A stretch of DNA of 64,000 nucleotides, from the NCBI GenBank assembly GCA_963830725.1, contig CAWHNO010000017.1, forward strand, positions 372,001 through 436,000, given 5' to 3'. Source of the stretch: DASSUW01 sp963830725 (GTDB lineage: Bacteria > Actinomycetota > Thermoleophilia > Solirubrobacterales > Solirubrobacteraceae). Position numbers and translations under genes: made by a program. Shown in pieces: positions 17,778 to 26,564 of this stretch (positions within the stretch are counted from its first letter, which is position 1; every line of letters begins with the position of its first letter). The notes under the pieces are model-generated. The model saw only the letters and a list, made by a program, of their open reading frames with translations, was not told where the DNA came from and did no database searches.

Positions 17778-19159
17778 TGCCGTCCAAGACCGTCGTCCTG
17801 TGCGCCGTGGCGCTGACGCCCGACCTCGTCGGCGAGCACACGCCACGCCTGAGGACATTCGCCGAGGGCGGCGCGATGGTGCCGCTCGGCGGCGTCACGC
17901 CGGCCGTGACGGCCACCGTGCAGAGCACGTACCTGACCGGTCTGCCTCCGAGCGGGCACGGCGCGGTCGGCAACGGGTGGCTGTTCCGGGACACCATGGA
18001 GGTGCGCCTGTGGCAGCAGTCGAACCGGCTCGTGCAGGCGCCGAAAGTGTGGGAGAAGGCCCCGGGGATCACCTGCGCGAACCTCTCGTGGTGGTTCGCG
18101 ATGTACTCGTCGGCCGAGGTGACGGTCACGCCGCGGCCGATGTACCCGGCCGACGGCAGCAAGATCCCAGACTGCTACACGAAGCCCGGCGACCTGCGCG
18201 ACGAGCTGCAGGCCGAGCTCGGCCGGTTCCCCCTGTTCAAGTTCTGGGGGCCGGCCGCCTCGATCGACTCGACGCGGTGGCTCGCCGAGGCGGCCAAGAA
18301 GGTCGAGGCGCGCTTCGGCCCGGACCTGTCGCTCGTCTACCTCCCCCACCTCGACTACGGGCTGCAGATGAAGGGGCCGGTGGGCGTCGAGAAGGAGCTC
18401 GGCGAGATCGATGCCGTGGTCGGCGACCTGATCGACTTCTACGAGGCACGCGGGGCGCGCGTGATCGTCCTGTCGGAGTACGGGATCGTCCCGGTCTCGC
18501 GGCCGGTCCACCCCAACCGCGTGCTGCGCGAGGCCGGCCTGATCGCCTACCGGATGGAGCTCGGGCGCGAGGTGATCGACATCGGCGGCAGCGAGGCGTT
18601 CGCGATGGCCGACCACCAGATCTCGCACGTGTACGTGCGGGATCCCGCACGGGTGCCCGAGGTGCGGGCGCTGTTCGAGGGCGTGGCGGGCGTCGGTGAC
18701 GTGCTCGACGACGCCGGCAAGCGCGAGTACGGGCTCGACCACGAGCGCTCGGGCGAGCTGGTGCTGATCGCCGAGCCGGACTCCTGGTTCACGTACTACT
18801 ACTGGCTCGACGACGCCAAGGCGCCCGACTACGCGCGCACGGTCGACATCCACCGCAAGCCGGGCTACGACCCGGTCGAGCTGTTCCTGGACCCGGCGAT
18901 TCGGGTGCCGCCGCTCGCCCTCGGCTCGCGGCTCGTGAAGAAGAAGCTCGGCTTCCGCACGCTGATGGACGTGATCCCGCTCGACGCGACGCTGGTTCGC
19001 GGCTCGCACGGCCGGATCCCCGACGACCCGTCGAAGGGCCCGCTGCTGATGACCCGCCAGGCCGACCTCCTGCCCGACGGCGAATTGGCGGCGACCGACG
19101 TTCACGACCTCATCCTGCGGCACCTCGAGGTCTCGGTGCGCGAGGCGGCGGCGCGATGA
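17777..19159 (+). CDS. eboF: EboF-type alkaline phosphatase superfamily (nucleotide pyrophosphatase-like) protein
   Basis: 460 residues of the type I phosphodiesterase/nucleotide pyrophosphatase family. The nucleophile region is GVTPAVTATVQSTYLTGLPP; further metal-site segments are YLPHLDYGLQ, VLSEYGI and SHGRIPDDPSKGP. No signal peptide is evident, so it is probably cytoplasmic. It starts in the TGATG of the eboC stop and its own stop overlaps the isomerase gene by 4 nt. The family is clear; the substrate is not. Confidence 0.85.
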   Translation: MPSKTVVLCAVALTPDLVGEHTPRLRTFAEGGAMVPLGGVTPAVTATVQSTYLTGLPPSGHGAVGNGWLFRDTMEVRLWQQSNRLVQAPKVWEKAPGITCANLSWWFAMYSSAEVTVTPRPMYPADGSKIPDCYTKPGDLRDELQAELGRFPLFKFWGPAASIDSTRWLAEAAKKVEARFGPDLSLVYLPHLDYGLQMKGPVGVEKELGEIDAVVGDLIDFYEARGARVIVLSEYGIVPVSRPVHPNRVLREAGLIAYRMELGREVIDIGGSEAFAMADHQISHVYVRDPARVPEVRALFEGVAGVGDVLDDAGKREYGLDHERSGELVLIAEPDSWFTYYYWLDDAKAPDYARTVDIHRKPGYDPVELFLDPAIRVPPLALGSRLVKKKLGFRTLMDVIPLDATLVRGSHGRIPDDPSKGPLLMTRQADLLPDGELAATDVHDLILRHLEVSVREAAAR

Positions 19160-20154
19160 CGATCGTCGGCCGCAAGGCCGACCACCTGCGCATCGCCGCG
19201 GGCGCCGACGTCGCGCACACGGGCGGCACGGGGCTGGAGCGCTTCCGGCTCCGCCACCGCGCGCTGCCGGAGCGCGACCTCGCGCGCGTGTCGCTGGAGA
19301 CCGAGCTCCTGGGTGCCAGGCTGGGAGCACCGATCGTGATCTCGGCCATGACCGGCGGCACGCCCGAGGCCGAGGAGATCAACGGGCGGCTGGCGCGGGC
19401 GGCGTGCGAGCACGGCCTGGCGCTCGTGCTCGGCTCCGGCCGCGCGCTGCTCGACGACCCCGAGCGGCTCTCCACCTACCGCAGCGGCGACCGCCCGCCG
19501 CTGCTGCTCGGCAACCTCGGCGCCGCCCAGGTCCGCCGCCCGGACGCCGGCGACCGCGCCGAGCGACTGGTCTCCCTGCTGGAGGCCGACGGCCTGACCG
19601 TGCACCTGAACCCGATCCAGGAGGCGGTCCAGCCCGAGGGCGAGCCGGACTTCGCGGGCGTCGCGGCGGGGATCGCCGCGGTCGTCGAGCGGCTGGCGCC
19701 GCTGCCGGTGGTGGTCAAGGAGGTCGGCTTCGGGATGGACGCCGCCGACGTGGCGCTGCTGCGCGATGCGGGCGTGGCGGCGATCGACGTCGCCGGCGCG
19801 GGCGGCACCAACTGGGCGCTCGTCGAAGGCCGCCGCGACGAGCGGGCGGGCGACGTGGCGGCCGCCTTCGCCGACTGGGGCGTCCCGACCGCCGACGCGC
19901 TGATCGAGGCTTTGGCGACGGCACCGGGCGTGCCGGTGATCGCCAGCGGCGGGCTGCGCGACGGCGTCGACGCCGCCAAGGCGCTCGCGCTGGGCGCCTC
20001 TGCGGTCGGGCTGGCGCGGCCGTTCCTGCTCGGCGCGCGGGCCGACGAGACCTCGGAGGTGGCCGCCACGCTCATCCGGCAGCTGCGGGTGGCGGTGTGG
20101 GCGGTGGGCGCGGGTAGCGCGGGCGAGCTGTCGCCGGATCATCTGCGCGCGTAG
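19156..20154 (+). CDS. fni: Type 2 isopentenyl-diphosphate delta-isomerase
   Basis: 332-residue FMN-dependent isomerase of IPP and DMAPP. Motifs: RKADHLRIA, RFRLRHRALPE, MTGGTPEAEEIN, LHLNPIQEAVQPEG-like substrate loop (VHLNPIQEAVQPEGEPDF), VVKEVGFGM, DVAGAGGTNWA and ASGGLRDGVDAAKALALGA. It overlaps eboF by ATGA, so it is the last gene of the ebo transcript. That placement suggests it feeds prenyl diphosphate to EboC, although it may also serve general isoprenoid synthesis. Confidence 0.93.
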   Translation: MTIVGRKADHLRIAAGADVAHTGGTGLERFRLRHRALPERDLARVSLETELLGARLGAPIVISAMTGGTPEAEEINGRLARAACEHGLALVLGSGRALLDDPERLSTYRSGDRPPLLLGNLGAAQVRRPDAGDRAERLVSLLEADGLTVHLNPIQEAVQPEGEPDFAGVAAGIAAVVERLAPLPVVVKEVGFGMDAADVALLRDAGVAAIDVAGAGGTNWALVEGRRDERAGDVAAAFADWGVPTADALIEALATAPGVPVIASGGLRDGVDAAKALALGASAVGLARPFLLGARADETSEVAATLIRQLRVAVWAVGAGSAGELSPDHLRA

Positions 20155-20163
20155 GCTGCGCCC

Positions 20164-20528
20164 ATGGACACGCTGCTCGAGGGCGGCTCGTTCTTCGAGA
20201 GCCCGCGCTGGCACGACGGGCGCTGGTGGGTGTCGGACTTCTACCGCCACCGCGTGCTGACGGTCGAACCGACGGCCGCAGCGAGGACGTGCTCGAGGTC
20301 GAGGGCCAGCCGTCGGGCCTCGGCTGGATGCCCGACGGCTCGCTGCTCGTCGTCTCGATGCGCGACCGCCGGATCCTGCGCTGGGACGGCTCATCGACGA
20401 CCGTGCACGCCGACGTCGCCGAGCACTGCGGCGCGGCGCCGGACTTCATCGAGCAGGCGCGCAGCGCGAAGCACGAGGCCGTGCTGCTGACCACCACGGT
20501 CGACGTCCCGCACGCCGGGCTGCCCTAG
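20164..20528 (+). pseudogene. SMP-30/gluconolactonase-type protein with internal deletion and frameshift
   Basis: The start (LLEGGSFFESPRWHDGRWWV) is a typical SMP-30/regucalcin-like beta-propeller opening. After a frame change near 20,275 it continues GLGWMPDGSLLVVSMRDRRI and HADVAEHCG. It then jumps directly to APDFIEQARSAKHEAVLLTT and DVPHAGLP, which is the family's extreme C-terminus. About 180 middle residues (blades with the catalytic Asn/Asp) are absent, giving roughly 121 instead of about 290 residues. A TAGGCT -10 box lies 6 nt before the ATG. Confidence 0.7.
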
Positions 20529-21601
20529 CCGAAGAACTCCGCGATGTCGCGGGCGAGCAGCTCGGGCTCCTCGGCGGGCGCGAAGTGGCCGCCGCGCGGC
20601 ATCCGCGTCCAGCGGACGACGTTGAACAGCCGCTCCGCCCACTCGCGCGGCGGCGTGCCCTCGCTGACGAGCTCGTTGGCGAACAGCGCGACCGCGGTCG
20701 GCACCGCGATGTGGTCGTCAGGCCCCATCGCGTGGTCGTGCCACCGCTCGTCGTAGTAGTCGCGCATCGAACTGGCGATCGTCTCGGTCGCCCAGAAGAT
20801 CGTCAGGTTGGTGAGCAGGACGTCGCGGTCGATCCGCTCGAGGTCGTGGCTCCACGAGCGCCATTTCTCGACGATCCAGGCGGCCAGCCCGGCCGGCGAG
20901 TCGTTCAGCCCGTAGGCGACGGTCTGCGGCTTGGTCGACTGGATCGAGCTGTAGCCGCGCTCGACGGCGTCCCACGCCGCGACGGCCTCGAGGTACTCGT
21001 GCTCGGCGGCCGTCGCCGGCGCGTCCACGAACGGCGGGGTGTCGATCTGGTGGAGATGGATGCCGAGCAGCGAGTCGGGTTCGTCGAGCGCCATGTAGGC
21101 GGTGACGGCGGCGCCGAAGTCACCGCCCTGGGCGCCGTAGCGTTCGTAGCCGAGGCCCTGCATCAGCGCGTGCCAGCGCCGCGCGGTCTCGCGCATCGTC
21201 GTGCGCGGCGGCCGCTCCGAGAACCCGTAGCCGGGCAGTGACGGGATCACGAGGTCGAAGCCTTCGAGGTGCGGAACGAGCTGGAGGTGCTCGACGAACG
21301 TGCTCGGCCAGCCGTGGGTGAGGATCAGCGGGATCCCGCCGCGGCGGATGTGGACGAAGTGGATCCGCACGCCGTCGATCTCGGCGCGGAAGTGGTCGTG
21401 CTCGTTCAGCCGCCGCTCCTGCGCGCGCCAGTCGAACCCGTCGGCCCAGTACGCGAGCAGCTCCCGCAGGTAGCCGAGCTCGGTGCCCTGCTCCCACCCG
21501 GGCTCCGGCGAGGCCTCCGGCCACCGCGTGTCGCGGATCCGCTCCCGCAGATCCGTCAGCATGCGCTCAGGGATCTCGACCCTGAACGGCTCGACCTGCA
21601 C
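20525..21601 (-). CDS. Epoxide-hydrolase-type alpha/beta hydrolase
   Basis: 358 residues with the N-terminal epoxide-hydrolase extension (LTDLRERIRDTRWPEASPEP), oxyanion HGWP in ILTHGWPSTFVEH, the Asp nucleophile in YGAQGGDFGAAVTAYMA, and a C-terminal RGGHFAPAEEPE histidine. This is the microsomal-type (EPHX1-like) subgroup. The gene is convergent with the SMP-30 remnant, sharing 4 bp at the ends, and starts only 5 bp beyond the infC stop, so it is likely carried on the infC transcript. Confidence 0.88.
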   Translation of the reverse strand: MQVEPFRVEIPERMLTDLRERIRDTRWPEASPEPGWEQGTELGYLRELLAYWADGFDWRAQERRLNEHDHFRAEIDGVRIHFVHIRRGGIPLILTHGWPSTFVEHLQLVPHLEGFDLVIPSLPGYGFSERPPRTTMRETARRWHALMQGLGYERYGAQGGDFGAAVTAYMALDEPDSLLGIHLHQIDTPPFVDAPATAAEHEYLEAVAAWDAVERGYSSIQSTKPQTVAYGLNDSPAGLAAWIVEKWRSWSHDLERIDRDVLLTNLTIFWATETIASSMRDYYDERWHDHAMGPDDHIAVPTAVALFANELVSEGTPPREWAERLFNVVRWTRMPRGGHFAPAEEPELLARDIAEFFG

Positions 21602-21606
21602 GCCGG

Positions 21607-22175
21607 CTAAGCGGACTTGTCGCCGGTCGCGGCCTTCTGCGGCGCGAGCATCATCGTCATGTTGCGGCCGTCCTGTTGGGGCCGCTGCTCGATGACGGCG
21701 AGGTCGCCGAGGTCCTCGGCGAGCCGGTTGAGGATCATCTCGCCGCGCTCCGGGTGGGCCATCTCGCGCCCGCGGAACATGATCGTGACCTTGACCTTGT
21801 CGCGCCCCTTGAGGAAGCGCTCGACGTGCCCTTCTTGGTGTCGTAGTCGTTCTGGGCGATCTTCGGCCGGAACTTGATCTCGCGGACGTTGATCTGCTGC
21901 TGGTGCTTGCGCGCGGCCTTCTGCTTCTGGTTCTGCTCGTACTTGTACTTCGAGTAGTCCAGGATGCGGCAGACGGGCGGCTTGGCGTCGGGCGCCACCT
22001 CGACGAGGTCGAGGTCGCGGTCCTGCGCCTGCTGCAGGGCGTCCTGGGTGCGCATGATCCCCACCTGCTGGCCGTTCTCGTCGATGAGCCGGACCTCGGG
22101 AACGCGGATGCGCTCGTTGATCCGGGTGGGGTCGCGCTCAGGCGGCTGCCGGTCGAAGCGTCTGGGGACCGGCAC
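21607..22175 (-). CDS. infC: Translation initiation factor IF-3 (one frameshift)
   Basis: The GTG start at 22175 gives DPTRINERIRVPEVRLIDEN, DLDLVEVAPDAKPPVCRI and DYSKYKYEQNQKQK, the IF-3 N-domain. At the CCC run near 21,830 one base is missing; the other frame gives HVERFLKGRDKVKVTIMFRG and the C-domain to the stop at 21607. Joined length is about 190 residues, normal. The lost base in a homopolymer of an essential gene points to a sequencing error. infC is normally next to rpmI-rplT, but here it is 9 kb away. Confidence 0.94.
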
Positions 22176-22229
22176 TAGTGATCTTGGCGTCGCGTCAAGA
22201 AGTGCGCGGCGCTGAGTTCGAACGCGTAG

Positions 22230-23776
22230 TCAACGTGGGGCAGTATAGCGGCGGCGCGCCTCGCGCAAGTGGGCTCCGTTGGCCACCTCCTGGGCGATCA
22301 GCTCGTCGGCGATGCGGGCGGCCTCCTCGCGCGGGACGTCGTGATGGCCGAACGCGAGCCGCACGCCCAGCGGCCCCTCGAGCCGGTAGTCGTGCGCGAG
22401 CGCCTGCGGCAGCGCCGAGGTCCAGTTGGTGGCGTTGACGAGGTCGATCAGCGTCTGCACGAACGTGATGCCGGGCCGCCACTCGCTCGACGGCATCCAT
22501 TCGGGCCGGCGCCAGAACAGCTCGAGCCCCGGGAACAGCACCACCGGGTCGGTCATCCGGTGCAGGAACACGAATCGCAGCCGCTCGGCGTCCGGTGGAT
22601 CCTCCTCCACCAGATCGGTTGCGCGCACGGTGGCCACGCGCTCGTCGGTGGGCAGCTTGCCGCGCTCGAAGTCGCGCCGCAGAAGCGAGAAGTACGGCGT
22701 CCCGATCCACAACGCGCGCGTGACGCCGAGCGCGTCGAGCGCCGCCGTCCCGCCGCTTCCGGAACACGTTCTGGCTCGCCCACGCGCCGAGGCTCTCGCC
22801 GTAGACCATCACCTCGGCGTCGCCGCGGTGGCGGACCAACTGGCGCAGCAGCTCGCGGTGCGTGCGGGCCGCGATGCCCACCTTCAGCGGCATGAACAGC
22901 GTGCGCTTGTCGTAGTACTGGATCACCACGCACGCGCAGTCGCCGCGACTGAAGTGCTCGACCGCGTCGGGGATGATCGGGTTGACGTAGCCGCGCAGGG
23001 TGGCGGAGATGACGACGATGCGGCTGCGCTCGAAGGCGCCGAGCCGCGCGAGCTCGCGCGACCGCCAGCTCGGCGCGCTCCTCGACCGTCGGCGCCGAGT
23101 GGACGCCGACGAAGACGCGGATCGGGTCGACCGGCAGGTCCTTCTCGGTGCCGGCCAGGAAGCGGCTGGCCTCGAAATCGAGCGTCTCCTGCGGGACCAG
23201 CGAGTCCGGGCCGGTCGAGACGGTCGGCAGGTAGTCGGCGTCAGGCCACTCGGTCATTCGCGCCCGCCGCGGCTTCGAGCGCTTCAGCAGCTGCTGATAG
23301 CCGACGTAGGTCCCGATGCCGACGGTCCAGAGAACCACCCGCTTGCGCGGGTCGCGCAGCGGGTCGCCGCCGACGCGCGTCGGCGCGACGCTGCCGACGA
23401 TCGCCGAGATCCCGGTCACCCGCGCGATCGATCCGCACAGCGCGACAGCCGAGTTGCGGCTGGCCGGGAGCTCGGCCAGGATGGCCACGGCGCCGGCCCC
23501 GACGACGATCGACCGCGCGGCGCCTTCGCGGTCGCCCATCGCCCGCGCGAGCCGGTTGACGATCAGCTCGGTGGCGGTGCCGGCGAATCCTCCGAAGACC
23601 GTCGCCGTCGCCGAGATGAGCATCTGGTCGCGCCGGCTGCGACGCACCAGCGATGGCCTGAAGGACAGCGCGAGGCCCAGCGCCCCGACCAGCAGGCCGC
23701 TGTCCCGGCGCTCCAGAGAGCGTCGGCGGGCCCGCCCAACGGGCCATTCCGTCAGACGCGATATCCCGTCGGGCAC
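22230..23776 (-). CDS. Membrane protein with alpha/beta-hydrolase (Abhydrolase_9-type) domain (frameshifted)
   Basis: The N-terminal half has several hydrophobic segments (LISATATVFGGFAGTATELI; VVLWTVGIGTYVGYQQLL). Further on come RVFVGVHSAPTVEERAELAV, QYYDKRTLFMPLKVGIAART and the nucleophile elbow VMVYGESLGAWASQNVF, then WIGTPYFSLLRRDFERGKLP and DPVVLFPGLELFWRRPEWMP. This matches the actinobacterial Abhydrolase_9 N- plus C-domain proteins. Frames change near 23065, 22930 and 22745; joined length is about 515 residues. GTG start at 23776, overlapped region abutting thrS. Function unknown, probably a lipid- or wall-related esterase. Confidence 0.75.
22242..22268 (-). promoter_or_regulatory. 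Possible infC promoter inside the end of the upstream gene
   Basis: TATACT reads on the minus strand at 22247-22242, about 66 nt before the infC start; a TTGCGC lies 15 nt further upstream (22268-22263), a short spacer. The site overlaps the last codons of the alpha/beta-hydrolase gene. The leader of about 60 nt could hold regulation. Confidence 0.4.
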
Positions 23777-23778
23777 CC

Positions 23779-25750
23779 CTAGGCCTCGCGCGAGGCGGCC
23801 TCGGCGGCCAGCCGCTCGACCACCTCGTCGAGCGCCATCGTGCCCTGGTCGCCCTCGCGGTGACGGCGCAGGGCCACGGCGCGCTGCTCGGCCTCACGGT
23901 CGCCGACGACGAGCATGTACGGGACCTTCCGCAGCTCCGCCTCGCGGATCTTGCGGCCGACCGACTCGGTGCGCTCGTCGAGGTCGGCCCGCAGGCCGGC
24001 GGCCACCAGCGCCGCCTGCACCTCGCGCGCGTAGTCGACGTGGCGGTCGGCGAGCGGCAGCACCGCGGCCTGGACGGGCGCCAGCCAGAGCGGGAACTCG
24101 CCCGCGTAGTGCTCGATCAGGATCCCCATGAAGCGCTCGAAGCTGCCCATCAGCGCGCGGTGGATCATCACCGGCCGGTGCTCGGCGTTGTCGGCGCCGG
24201 TGTAGGCGAGCTCGAACCTGTCCGGCATGTAGTAGTCGAGCTGGACGGTGCCGAGCTGCCACGAGCGCCCGATCGAGTCGGTCATGTGGAGGTCGATCTT
24301 CGGGCCGTAGAACGCGCCGTCGCCGTGGTTGAACTCGAACTCGAGCCCCTTGTCGACGAGCGCCTCCTCGAGCCCGGCCTCGGCGCGATCCCACATCTCG
24401 TCGGCGCCGACCCGCTTCTCGGGCCGGGTGGAGAGCTCGAGCCGGGGCTCGAACCCGAAGGTGTCGTAGATCGCGAAGCCGAAGTCGAGGCAGCGCTGGA
24501 TCTCCTCCGGGACCTGCTCCTCGGTGCAGAAGATGTGGGCGTCGTCCTGCGTGATGTGGCGGACGCGGAGCAGGCCGTGCAGGGTGCCGCTCGGCTCGTG
24601 GCGGTGCACGAGACCGGCCTCGGAGTACCGGATCGGCAGGTCGCGGTACGAGCGCCGCTCGTCCTTGTAGAGCTGCACGTGCGCCGGGCAGTTCATGGGC
24701 TTCAGGCCCATCGGGTGCCCCTCGACGTCCGTGAAGTACATGTTGTCCCGGTACACGTCCCAGTGGCCGGACTGCTTCCACAGCGAGACGTCGTAGAGGA
24801 TCGGCGTCTTGACCTCGCGATAGCCGCGGGCGCCGTTCTCCTCGCGCCACAGCTCGGTGAGCTGGTTGAGCATCGCCATGCCGGGCGGCTGCCAGAACGG
24901 CGAGCCCGGGCTCAGCTCGCTGAACAGGAACAGGCCGAGGTCGCGCCCGAGCCGGCGGTGGTCGCGCGCGCGGGCCTCCTCGAGCTGGTGCAGGTACTGC
25001 TCGAGGTCGTCCTTGGAGTGGAAGGCCGTGCCGTAGATGCGCGTGAGCATCTGGCGGCTGGCGTCGCCGCGCCAGTAGGCGCCCGCGACGGACAGCAGCT
25101 TGAAAGCCTTGACGCGCTTGGTGGACGGCGTGTGCGGGCCGCGGCAGAGGTCGGTGAACGGGCCGTTGGTGTAGAGGCTGACCGTGTCCACGGCTTGGTC
25201 GCGGACGAGGTCCTCGATCAGCTCGACCTTGTAGTCCTGACCCTCGCCTCTGAAGCGCTCGAGCGCCTCCGCGACGGGGATGTCCTCACGCGCGAACGGC
25301 TCGTCGGCCTTGATGTGCTCGCGCATCTTGGCCTCGAGCGCCTCGAAGTCGTGATCGGAGACGTTGACCCCTTCGGGGAACTCGAAGTCGTAGTAGAAGC
25401 CTTCGCCGATCGGCGGGCCGATCGAGATCTTGGTGCCGGGATAGAGGTCGAGCACCGCGGCCGCGAGCACGTGCGCGGCGTCGTGGCGGACGAGCTGGAC
25501 CGAGTCCCAGTCGTCGCTCTTCGCGGTGACGATCTCGACCCGGTCGCCGTCGCTCAGCGGTGCCGCGAGGTCGTGGATCCTGCCCTCGTCGTAGGCGGTG
25601 CCGTCGCGCCGGTCGGCGCCGTCCGTGTCGAGCACCCGGATCGCCAGCGCCGCGCGCGCCAGCCCGCTGCCGATCGAGGCGGCGAGGTCGGCGCCGCGTG
25701 GCGCCGTCTTCGAGCTCCCGCTCGGAGCCGTCGGGAAGGGTCACGCGCAT
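23779..25750 (-). CDS. thrS: Threonyl-tRNA synthetase (one frameshift)
   Basis: Class II synthetase. The ATG at 25750 gives MRVTLPDGSERELEDGAT of the TGS domain; an extra C near 25,699 shifts the frame, after which the protein is intact to 23779. Visible: editing-domain HDAAHVLAAAVLDLYP (zinc/histidine site), catalytic zinc ligand Cys in GLKPMNCPAHVQLYK, motif 2 LVHRHEPSGTLHGLLRVR and motif 3 RALMGSFERFMGILIEHYAG. Joined length is about 657 residues. A TAGCAT -10 box sits 10 nt upstream of the ATG with no ribosome site, which suggests a leaderless mRNA. Confidence 0.95.
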
Positions 25751-25849
25751 CGGTCGGCTGATGCTATTCGGATTCGAACTCGCTCTACGTGGCGGCCGGG
25801 CGAGCGCACTCTGGCCCGTACCGGGAACATGTGTTCGCCCTCCGGCTGC

Positions 25850-25995
25850 TACCCTGATCGGCCGCGACGGTGGGGAACCGCCGTGGGCCATGCGCCGCGC
25901 ACGATCGAGCGCGACGAGCGGAATGGGCCCGCGAGTGGACGCCGTCCGGTGATTCCGACAACGACTCGGCATGCCCGCGTGCGCGGGCCGCCGGA
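25850..25995 (+). promoter_or_regulatory. Candidate ydaO-type (c-di-AMP) riboswitch
   Basis: The leader of the transglycosylase gene contains GGGGAACC flanked by complementary arms (ACGGTGGGGAACCGCCGT, 25867-25884) and, 70 nt later, ATTCCGACA (25952-25960), resembling the two conserved blocks of the ydaO element. That element is known upstream of Rpf and related wall-hydrolase genes in actinobacteria. The match is by eye and incomplete, so this is a hypothesis; a covariance-model search would decide it. Confidence 0.35.
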
Positions 25996-26003
25996 GGACG
26001 ATC

Positions 26004-26543
26004 ATGAGACCGAAGACCGCGAGCGCGCTCGCCGTGGCGGGCGCGCTGCTGGCGGCGCCGGCCGCCTGGGCCGCGCCCGACAATCCGCTCCGACATCCCG
26101 TGGGCGACCACGTGACCGTGGCCGCCCAGATGCGCGCGGAGGCGCGCGACAACCGCCGCGACGACCTTTCACGCCGAGCTTTCCGGCTCGCGCGCCGCGT
26201 CGCCGGCGACAACGGCGAGCGCTTCCACACCAAGGCCGAGCGCCGCCGTCTGCGCGGCCTGGCGCCGGGCGAGCTGCGGGCCCGTATGCGCAAGCTGCGC
26301 GACTCCCGCGAGGCCACCGCCTCCCCCACGCTCGAGGCGATCGCCGCCTGCGAGTCCGGCGGCGACCCCACGACCGACACCGGCAACGGGTTCTACGGCA
26401 AGTATCAGTTCACCCTCGAGACGTGGCGCGCCGTCGGCGGCACCGGCAACCCCGCGCGCGCCTCCGAGGCCGAGCAGAACCGCCGCGCGGAGATGCTCTA
26501 CGCGCGCGCGGGCGCGTCGCCCTGGCCGGTCTGCGGCCGCTAG
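26004..26543 (+). CDS. Secreted transglycosylase-like (Rpf-type) cell-wall protein
   Basis: 179 residues. Signal peptide MRPKTASALAVAGALLAAPA with AWA cleavage, an arginine-rich helical spacer, then a C-terminal resuscitation-promoting-factor/transglycosylase-like domain: IAACESGGDPTTDTGNGFYG with the catalytic Glu in CESGG, KYQFTLETWRAVGG and SPWPVCG with the partner cysteine. Such enzymes cut peptidoglycan glycan strands during growth or resuscitation. The ATG at 26004 places the signal peptide at the N-terminus. It is divergent from thrS with a 250-bp leader. Confidence 0.85.
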   Translation: MRPKTASALAVAGALLAAPAAWAAPDNPLRHPVGDHVTVAAQMRAEARDNRRDDLSRRAFRLARRVAGDNGERFHTKAERRRLRGLAPGELRARMRKLRDSREATASPTLEAIAACESGGDPTTDTGNGFYGKYQFTLETWRAVGGTGNPARASEAEQNRRAEMLYARAGASPWPVCGR

Positions 26544-26564
26544 TGCACTAGCCTGCGGCGCGCC

